Made by a program: the position numbers and the translations under genes. The notes beneath the pieces are model-generated. The model was not told the DNA's origin. It did no database searches and worked only from the letters and a program-made list of their open reading frames with translations. This document shows positions 1 through 6,036 of a stretch of 15,418 bases of DNA, in pieces; the first letter of the stretch is position 1, and each line of letters begins with the position of its first letter. Source of the stretch: Clostridiaceae bacterium (GTDB lineage: Bacteria > Bacillota > Clostridia > Lachnospirales > Lachnospiraceae); contig JAGZXV010000144.1 in assembly GCA_018378255.1 (NCBI GenBank), positions 1 to 15,418 on the forward strand, read 5' to 3'.

Positions 1-504
1 ATCGTCCGGGTGATTATGGAACCATGGCTGCAGTTTTTCCGTACCATCCCTCCGATTGCACTAATACCGCTGGTGATTGTGGTGGCTGGAATCAATGAAT
101 CGGCAAAAATAGCGGTGATTTTTTTCTGTTCCTTTTTAGTCATGGTTATCGCCATATTCCAGGGTGTAACTAATGTTGACAACGTGCTGATTAAAGCGGC
201 CCGCACCTTTGGAGCAAATGATAAAGATATATTTTTAACGGTAATTGTGCCGGCATCCTTCCCTTATATCCTTGTAGCCGCCAGATTGGGCATATCTACC
301 TCCTTAACTTCTTTAATCGCCTCAGAAATGACCGGAAGCCGGGCCGGGCTTGGCAATATGATTCAGGAGGCCAGCTTGTACTTTGACATGACAAGGGTAA
401 TTTTGGGAATTGCAGTCATCGGCACAATCGGGCTGGTACTGGATAAACTGCTGTTATTTTTAGAAAAAAAGCTGACGGCATGGCAGGAAGTGAGGAGAAC
501 CTGA
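1..504 (+). CDS. ABC transporter permease, NitT/TauT (SsuC/TauC) type, C-terminal part
   Basis: The 3' end of an inner-membrane permease that pairs with the ATPase downstream to import a small organic anion such as a sulfonate, nitrate-like ion or pyrimidine. The reading frame is open to the first base, so the start lies outside the window and 167 residues remain. Several hydrophobic segments are visible. The cytoplasmic EAA loop that docks on the ATPase is recognisable in the stretch AARTFGANDKDIF followed by LTVIVPASFPYI, and a late SEMTGSRAGLG motif is typical of the SsuC/TauC branch of the BPD_transp_1 family. The stop codon overlaps the ribosome binding region of the ATPase, with a single base between stop and next ATG, so the two are translationally coupled. 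Family assignment is firm; the substrate cannot be read from the sequence. Confidence 0.93.
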   Translation: MVRVIMEPWLQFFRTIPPIALIPLVIVVAGINESAKIAVIFFCSFLVMVIAIFQGVTNVDNVLIKAARTFGANDKDIFLTVIVPASFPYILVAARLGISTSLTSLIASEMTGSRAGLGNMIQEASLYFDMTRVILGIAVIGTIGLVLDKLLLFLEKKLTAWQEVRRT

Positions 505-505
505 T

Positions 506-1288
506 ATGGGGCATGGGGATAAGATCGTAATAGAAAATTTAACGAAAACTTACTATGGACGGTCAGGGCCTGTCATGGCGCTGGATCATGTGAATCTGAC
601 TATAGGAGATAAGGAATTTATATGTATAGTAGGCCCTTCCGGCTGTGGCAAATCGACAATGCTCAATGTGATTGCAGGCTTGGAATCTCCCACCTCAGGC
701 ACCGTTTATATGGATGGCAAACCAATTACGGAACCTGGACCTGAACGGGGAGTAATTTTCCAGCAATATGCACTGTTCCCCTGGCTGACTGTCAAAAAAA
801 ATGTGGAATATGGTTTGAAGATCCAGAAGGTGCCCAAATCTCAGCGTGAACAACTGGCCCAGCGGTATTTGGAAATGGTGGATTTGTCTGACTTTAAAAA
901 CGCCTATCCGAAAGAACTTTCTGGAGGAATGAAGCAGCGGGTTGCTATAGCCAGAGGTTATGCTATTAATCCCCAGGTGCTGTTGATGGATGAACCTTTT
1001 GGCGCTCTGGATGCCCAGACCAGATCCCAGCTTCAGGAGGCGCTTCTGCAGACTTGGCAGACAGAACAAAAAACCTGTTTTTTTATTACTCATGATGTGG
1101 AAGAAGCCGTACTTCTGGCACAGAGAATCGTTATCATGAGTGCCCGCCCGGGACGTATTAAGGAAATCGTAGATGTGGACATTCCATATCCCAGAAATCA
1201 AAAGACGAAAATAACAGGTAAATTCAATGAAATTAAAAACTATATTTGGGACAAAGTATATGAAGAGTATCTGTCCCAACGCAAATAG
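506..1288 (+). CDS. ABC transporter ATP-binding protein, NitT/TauT (SsuB/TauB) type
   Basis: Cytoplasmic ATPase subunit that powers the importer with the upstream permease and downstream lipoprotein. All motifs are intact in 260 residues: Walker A GPSGCGKST (43-51), Q-loop in IFQQYALFPW (about 86), signature LSGGMKQRVAIARG (from 138), Walker B VLLMDEP (158-164), D-loop GALD (166-169) and H-loop THDVEEA with His196. The ALFPWLTV segment after the Q-loop is characteristic of the SsuB/TauB subfamily. The ATG at 506 is preceded by AGGAG and lies one base after the permease stop. The binding-protein gene follows after a 42-nt gap that contains its own ribosome binding site. Exact substrate is unknown. 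Confidence 0.95.
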   Translation: MGHGDKIVIENLTKTYYGRSGPVMALDHVNLTIGDKEFICIVGPSGCGKSTMLNVIAGLESPTSGTVYMDGKPITEPGPERGVIFQQYALFPWLTVKKNVEYGLKIQKVPKSQREQLAQRYLEMVDLSDFKNAYPKELSGGMKQRVAIARGYAINPQVLLMDEPFGALDAQTRSQLQEALLQTWQTEQKTCFFITHDVEEAVLLAQRIVIMSARPGRIKEIVDVDIPYPRNQKTKITGKFNEIKNYIWDKVYEEYLSQRK

Positions 1289-1330
1289 TTTCTATAACAA
1301 GGGATACGGATGAGAAAGGAGAAAGTTATT

Positions 1331-2422
1331 ATGAAAAAAAATTGGAACCGCATTTTAGGCTGTACCCTGGGTGCCTGTCTGCTGTTATCAGCATGTTCCA
1401 CAAATCCGCCGGCACAGGAACCGTCTGCTTCTGCACAAAGCGGGACATCGGCCGCAGGCACAGAGACCGCAACACCGGAAAGCAAAGAGAAGGAACTAAC
1501 ATCTTCCGGCAAAAATCCTGATATCGTAAAGGTCGCAACTACTCCCCATATTGCGTCAGCTGCCATATGGGCGGCTGACCGGCTGGGATATTTTGAAGAA
1601 GAAAATATAAAGATCGAAACCACATCTTTTGTGGCTATGGCTCCTGCTATTGCCGCCCTGGCCTCAGGCGATATTGACATCTCTTATATGGGCGTAGGAG
1701 TGCATTCACTGGCAGCAAAGGGACAGGCCAGAATTTTTGCAGTCAACAATATTTCTTACGGCGACTATTTTATCGGAAATAAGTCCTTGGGTGCGGATTC
1801 CCTGGATCACCTGGGAGAACAGACCATCGCGGTGCCAAAAGGATCCACAGGCGATATGCTGGTTAACATGGTTCTGAAGAAAAACGGCCTGGATCCTGCC
1901 GACTATAACATTGTAAACATGGACGCAGCAGGCGTTGTAGCCGCTATGACAGCCGGAAAGATCGGCGCCTGCGGAATCTGGGAACCATTCGTATCTGAGA
2001 TTAGCAGTAAACTCGGCAGCAGCGAACTGGCATATCTGGGACAGGGAAAAGATTACGCAGATGACGTGGCTTTTATCGGCAGCTATGGAGCGAGCGATAA
2101 AATGTTCAAAGAAAAAAGAGACGTTCTTGTACGTTTTACCCGCGCTTACGCAAAAGCCACCGATTATCTGGCTGAAAAACCGGAAGAACTTCTCAATATC
2201 ACAGTTGAGGAAACACAGGCAACTGAAGAAGCCATAAGTTCCCAGATCGGATCCATTAAATTATTTACAGGAGAAGAATTTAAAACTACCTTCACCGATG
2301 GGACAGCCCTGGCCTGGTATGACAGCCTGATCAATGCGATGGTAGATGTTGGCGTAGTAGAGGAAGCTGTTCCTGCTTCAGAATTCGTGGATATAACCAT
2401 TGTACAAGATGCATTAAAGTAG
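1331..2422 (+). CDS. ABC transporter substrate-binding lipoprotein, SsuA/TauA/NMT1-like
   Basis: Extracytoplasmic binding protein that captures the substrate for the importer. The start chosen is ATG 1331, not the in-frame ATG 1310, because AAAGGAG (1315-1321) sits at proper distance and the product then begins MKKNW with a classic lipoprotein signal peptide: a hydrophobic core and lipobox LSAC with Cys22. A Ser/Ala/Thr/Glu-rich linker (about 24-55) precedes a periplasmic-binding-protein type 2 fold beginning near PDIVKVATTPHIASAA. The GDIDISYMG and TIAVPKGSTGDMLV motifs are typical of the NMT1/SsuA/TauA family. Length is 363 residues, normal with the linker. It is followed by a strong GC hairpin (2431-2458) and then the URO-D genes. 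Substrate could be an alkanesulfonate, taurine-like compound or pyrimidine; the sequence does not decide. Confidence 0.93.
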   Translation: MKKNWNRILGCTLGACLLLSACSTNPPAQEPSASAQSGTSAAGTETATPESKEKELTSSGKNPDIVKVATTPHIASAAIWAADRLGYFEEENIKIETTSFVAMAPAIAALASGDIDISYMGVGVHSLAAKGQARIFAVNNISYGDYFIGNKSLGADSLDHLGEQTIAVPKGSTGDMLVNMVLKKNGLDPADYNIVNMDAAGVVAAMTAGKIGACGIWEPFVSEISSKLGSSELAYLGQGKDYADDVAFIGSYGASDKMFKEKRDVLVRFTRAYAKATDYLAEKPEELLNITVEETQATEEAISSQIGSIKLFTGEEFKTTFTDGTALAWYDSLINAMVDVGVVEEAVPASEFVDITIVQDALK

Positions 2423-2430
2423 GCAAAGCA

Positions 2431-2458
2431 ATGGCGCCGGCAGGTGAGCCGGCGCCAT
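2431..2458 (+). terminator. GC-rich intercistronic hairpin after the binding-protein gene
   Basis: A perfect 11-bp inverted repeat, ATGGCGCCGGC then GCCGGCGCCAT, with a 6-nt loop, starts 8 nt after the stop codon of the binding protein. The following bases (ATATTCATCGTTTTAC) contain only a short T run displaced from the stem. It may be a partial terminator or an mRNA-stabilising hairpin that raises the level of the binding protein over the downstream enzymes. No separate promoter is apparent in the 40 bases before the next gene, so read-through is likely. Confidence 0.7.
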
Positions 2459-2498
2459 ATTCATCGTTTTACACCACAGCGAGAGGAGGAATATTGAT

Positions 2499-3461
2499 TT
2501 GGAGATCACACCAAGAGAACAATTTATCAAAGCGCTGCACTGTTTGCCCATAAAGGGTCATGTGCCTCATTTTGAACTTGTTTTTTTCCCGGTAATGGAG
2601 GCTGTCGGCAAGGTTCATCCTAAATACCGAAACTACTACCAATGGAAACAAATGAGCAGTAAGGATCGGAAGCTGCAGTTAGAAGATATGGCGGATACTT
2701 ATATTCTCACGGCTGAAAAATACCATCACAGCGCCATTCATGTACATCCCAGAACTGGGGAAGCTGAAGATGCCATCCAGCTTTTGGAAGTAATACGGGA
2801 ACGGTCAGGTGATAAGTACTTCCTTATGGTTCACGGTGATCCCACTCCCGGGATTCCCGATGGGGATACGATGATGGATTTTTCTGTTAAGATGTACGAG
2901 GAACCGGAACTGATACATGAACAAACCAAAAGGTCTATGGCGCATTACATAGAATTTGCACAGAAACTTTCAGAGAAAAAAGGGCTGTTGGACGGTTTTA
3001 TACTGTGTTCGGATTACTGTTTCAATCAAAATCCATTTTTCACAATAGATCAGTTTGATGAATTTATAGGTCCCTATTTAACGGAAATAATCGCATTCTA
3101 TCACAAATTTGGCTTTTATGCCATTAAGCACACGGATGGAAATATCATGCCCATATTAGACCGCCTGGCTGCCTGCGGTCCGGACGCGCTTCATTCCCTG
3201 GATCCACAGGGAAATGTGGATTTAAAGAAAGTGAAAGAGTTTTGCAACGGCAGGATCTGCCTGATTGGAAATGTAAACTGCGGCCTGCTGCAAAGCGGAA
3301 GCAATGAGGACGTCATATGCGATGTACGGCGGGCGCTTAGGGATGGTATGCCAGGATACGGATATATTTTTTCCACGTCAAACTGCATATTCGCCGGTCT
3401 TGAGTTGGAGAGATACGAGCTGATGAACAAAATCTGGTGGCAGGAAGGAATTTATGACTAG
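2499..3461 (+). CDS. Uroporphyrinogen-decarboxylase-superfamily protein (methyltransferase-like), variant metal site
   Basis: A 320-residue TIM-barrel protein of the URO-D superfamily, which contains heme-pathway HemE and corrinoid methyltransferases such as MtaA, MtbA and CmuA. It starts at TTG 2499 with AGGAGG (2484-2489) about 9 nt upstream; no ATG or GTG fits as well. Family hallmarks are the N-terminal TPREQFIKAL, CSDYCFNQNPFFT (about 170-182), KHTDGNIMPIL (210-220), and GNVNCGLLQSGS (257-268). Methyltransferases of the family bind zinc through H-x-C plus a distant Cys; here the first pair reads His211-Thr-Asp213, with Cys296 as the possible third ligand, so the site differs. It is followed after 16 nt by a second URO-D gene. 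HemE identity is unlikely given the transporter context and divergence. Function is probably methyl transfer or a related lyase reaction; unproven. Confidence 0.85.
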   Translation: MEITPREQFIKALHCLPIKGHVPHFELVFFPVMEAVGKVHPKYRNYYQWKQMSSKDRKLQLEDMADTYILTAEKYHHSAIHVHPRTGEAEDAIQLLEVIRERSGDKYFLMVHGDPTPGIPDGDTMMDFSVKMYEEPELIHEQTKRSMAHYIEFAQKLSEKKGLLDGFILCSDYCFNQNPFFTIDQFDEFIGPYLTEIIAFYHKFGFYAIKHTDGNIMPILDRLAACGPDALHSLDPQGNVDLKKVKEFCNGRICLIGNVNCGLLQSGSNEDVICDVRRALRDGMPGYGYIFSTSNCIFAGLELERYELMNKIWWQEGIYD

Positions 3462-3477
3462 AAAGGAGCCATAGGAA

Positions 3478-4533
3478 ATGACAGAACGAGAAAAACTGCT
3501 CATGTGTCTGAAGCGGCAGGACAGGATACATATACCTTTTGACATCGGATTTAACCCGGAAGCGAACAGACACTTTAAAAAAGAGCTTCAGGGAAAATGC
3601 GAAAGAGAATACTTTCAATGCCCAAGCCGCAGCGTTTATCCTGATTTTTTAGAAGCCAGGCAGCCCTTTGACAGCCGGATGCTATACCCTGGCGGCATAC
3701 CAAAAGGGGCTTATGTGGATGAATGGGGGATCTGCACAACTGAAAGAAAAGGCCTGGTTCATGTAATCAACCCTATGAAGGATTTTGAAGACGTAAAACA
3801 ACTGGATCATTACCCCTTTCCCGATTACAGCAATCCCGCCTGCTATTCAAAATTAAAAGGACAGGTAGCCCAAATACACAGCCAGGGGCTGGCGGCAATC
3901 GTAAAGGCTGAACGCATGATATTTGCCATGGGAAGAGATCTTCGGGGATATGAAAATCATTTGATGGATTACTGCATTAACCAAGAATTTAATGAAGCGC
4001 TGCTGGACCGCATATTGAAATGCCAGAAAGAACTGATCCGTGGGATGGCACAGTCGGGAGCGGACATCATCTGGCTTTCCAGCGATGTTGCATCTCAAAC
4101 CAACGTATTTTTACGTCCTGAAATGTACCATGAAACGATTGGCTGGCGCATGCGCCAGCTTTACCAGACAGCCAGGGAGGTGAATCCGGATATCCTCTGC
4201 GCCTATCACTGCTGCGGCAACGTTGTACCAATTATGGAAGATATTATGGATTTTGGAATTGATATATTAAATCCCATCCAACCTGAGTCCTTAGATTTTG
4301 AAACATTTAAAAGGGATTATGGGGACCGTCTGGTTTTATGGGGCGGAATAAGCGTGCAGCATACGCTGCCCTTCGGAACACAGGAAGAGGTGCGCCGCGA
4401 AGTACACCGGGTACATACTGTTCTCGGAGAAGGCGGCGGTCTTGTGATCTCGCCCTGCAACGAGATCACAGAAGATATTCCATGGGAAAACATGGAGGCA
4501 TTGGCGGCAGAAGCCCATAAATACTGGCAATGA
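3478..4533 (+). CDS. Uroporphyrinogen-decarboxylase-superfamily protein, MtaA/CmuA-like with intact H-x-C...C site
   Basis: A 351-residue URO-D superfamily barrel, second of a tandem pair. ATG 3478 has AAAGGAG at 3462-3468. Motifs follow the methyltransferase-like branch: SSDVASQTNVFLRPEMY (201-217), AYHCCGNVVPIMEDI (242-256), GIDILNPIQPE (260-270), WGGISVQHTLPFGTQEEV (288-305), GLVISPCNEITEDIPWENM (321-339). His244, Cys246 and Cys327 match the zinc-binding H-x-C...C triad that activates thiols in MtaA/MtbA-type enzymes, so a methyl transfer to or from a corrinoid or thiol is the best family-based guess. It is co-directional with the importer, 16 nt from its paralogue, and ends 10 nt before the stop of the opposing kinase gene. 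No corrinoid-binding protein or reductive activase is within the window. Confidence 0.87.
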   Translation: MTEREKLLMCLKRQDRIHIPFDIGFNPEANRHFKKELQGKCEREYFQCPSRSVYPDFLEARQPFDSRMLYPGGIPKGAYVDEWGICTTERKGLVHVINPMKDFEDVKQLDHYPFPDYSNPACYSKLKGQVAQIHSQGLAAIVKAERMIFAMGRDLRGYENHLMDYCINQEFNEALLDRILKCQKELIRGMAQSGADIIWLSSDVASQTNVFLRPEMYHETIGWRMRQLYQTAREVNPDILCAYHCCGNVVPIMEDIMDFGIDILNPIQPESLDFETFKRDYGDRLVLWGGISVQHTLPFGTQEEVRREVHRVHTVLGEGGGLVISPCNEITEDIPWENMEALAAEAHKYWQ

Positions 4534-4543
4534 AAACCATCCC

Positions 4544-6007
4544 CTAAAGATGGGGCAATAAAATCGAAAAAACCGTTCCTTTATGCAGCCGGCTGCTCAC
4601 CTCTATCGTTCCGCCGTGAGCGGCTGCTGCCTGTCTTGAAAAGCTCAAACCGATCCCCCAGTTAGAAGAACTGTTTTTGTTTGAAAAAAACGGATCAAAT
4701 ATCTGCTCCATAGTAATCTCATCCATTCCGGGCCCATTATCGCTAACCTCTATAATGCACCACTCATCTTCCAATCTCTGGGACACCCACACTTCACCGC
4801 TGCTTCCCAGTGCTTCAAATGCATTGGTAATTATATTTGTGACCACCTCTTCCATACAGTTGAGATCGATGAAAAGAGACAAATCGGGTATTTCTGAAGT
4901 TATAGTAAAACGGATATCCCCGGGCGGATGAATGTGCCCGGAAAGCCTGTCCAGCAATTGATGCACTTTAACATTCCTTGGATTGAACTCCCTCTGCTTC
5001 AGCGTATCCCGCAGCCGGTTTAAACGTTCCAGCATGGCATTATTCTGGTCAATGACCTGGTGAATCAACTGATCCGCCTTTCTGCTGTCACTATCCCGAA
5101 GCTGTTTCGCAGCATCTTCCAGCATAAAACCGGTAGAAATCAACTGGTTTTTCATGGCGTGGCTCAGAATGGAAACACCACTGCGCATAAAGACAATTTT
5201 GTTGTTCAAGCGGATATCTTCCGTCTGGAAACGTTTTTCATAACGGGAATACTGATAATAAGAATACAGGCTGACAGCCAGTAAAACCAGCAGCGCCGCC
5301 TGCCACACCAGCCACTCAGCCGGTGAAATAGGCGGATTATAATAATTAAAACTGCCGTACAGGTGAAAATACACCCGGGGCTGCATATACTGGATCGGCC
5401 CTCTTAGTATGACATATAAATAAAATCCCGTTAACGCCAGTATTCCGCTGTTCAAATACGATTGCTTGTTTTTAAACCACTTAAATGTGGTTTTTCTGTA
5501 TCTGAGAAACAGAAATGTAAAAGCCAGCAAAACTGCGGCCAGAATCCACAGCCGCGTCATCACTGCAGCCGCAAACAACAGTCCCGAAGGGAGTTCACGG
5601 CTGCGGTACAGGGGAGGAAGATAAAAGAAAAAATTAAGGGCGGCGAACAGCGCATTCAGCGCGCAGAGCCGTTTCTTCATGTCAGGAGATAAAAGTTCCG
5701 CTTTAGAGCAGGCAAATCCCAGGAGACAGACGGCAAAGACGGAGCGCCCAAACACCTGCATCAAAGTAATCTGCGCAAGGTTTACGGGAATATAAAGTAA
5801 AAAAATACGTATGAAGTCAAACATAAATAGAATGCGGTTGACATAATATGAAAATCCCGCTGTTTTCGCATAAAAGAGAAGAAACGCTGCCGTACACAGA
5901 CTCCATCCCAGAATAATTCCTATATACCAATATACGCCTTTACTTTTACGCAGAAGGCAGGCAGCTGGAATCATAGCAAAGATAATAACAATGAGCAGCA
6001 GTATCAT
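4544..6007 (-). CDS. Membrane sensor histidine kinase (orphan)
   Basis: A 487-residue integral-membrane kinase. About eight hydrophobic segments fill residues 1-252, so the input domain is polytopic membrane and not a large extracellular loop. A short linker leads to the dimerisation/phosphoacceptor region with LSHAMKNQL, His283 being the likely phosphorylated residue. The ATPase domain has an N-box at NIITNAFEAL (391-400), G1 DNGPGM (423-428), F-box DPFFSNKNSS (438-447) and G2 NWGIGLSFS (449-457). Start ATG 6007 follows an AAAAGGGAGGGA site. The upstream gene on the same strand ends 29 nt away, so the two are probably co-transcribed. No response regulator lies next to it. The HAMKN form of the H-box is unusual for mainstream HisKA kinases and closer in spirit to the H-x-x-x-N boxes of the Spo0B/Agr/LytS groups. 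Signal unknown. Confidence 0.93.
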   Translation of the reverse strand: MILLLIVIIFAMIPAACLLRKSKGVYWYIGIILGWSLCTAAFLLFYAKTAGFSYYVNRILFMFDFIRIFLLYIPVNLAQITLMQVFGRSVFAVCLLGFACSKAELLSPDMKKRLCALNALFAALNFFFYLPPLYRSRELPSGLLFAAAVMTRLWILAAVLLAFTFLFLRYRKTTFKWFKNKQSYLNSGILALTGFYLYVILRGPIQYMQPRVYFHLYGSFNYYNPPISPAEWLVWQAALLVLLAVSLYSYYQYSRYEKRFQTEDIRLNNKIVFMRSGVSILSHAMKNQLISTGFMLEDAAKQLRDSDSRKADQLIHQVIDQNNAMLERLNRLRDTLKQREFNPRNVKVHQLLDRLSGHIHPPGDIRFTITSEIPDLSLFIDLNCMEEVVTNIITNAFEALGSSGEVWVSQRLEDEWCIIEVSDNGPGMDEITMEQIFDPFFSNKNSSSNWGIGLSFSRQAAAAHGGTIEVSSRLHKGTVFSILLPHL

Positions 6008-6036
6008 AACGAATCCCTCCCTTTTCTAATGCCTGT

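Noticed and set aside
695..1279. 194-codon - strand frame opposite the ABC ATPase
   Set aside because: The ATPase carries every diagnostic motif; the antisense frame is a shadow.
1310..1330. Upstream in-frame ATG as start of the binding lipoprotein
   Set aside because: It would place the ribosome binding site inside the coding region and extend the signal peptide; ATG 1331 has the proper spacing.
2499..3461. Heme-pathway HemE (uroporphyrinogen III decarboxylase)
   Set aside because: The context is a transporter and a second divergent paralogue, with no other heme genes, and the motifs fit the broader methyltransferase-like branch better.
4536..4556. CCCC-TAAAGAT-GGGG or CCATC/GATGG hairpin in the convergent gap as a bidirectional terminator
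   Set aside because: Only four to five pairs and no T-run on either side; too weak to call.
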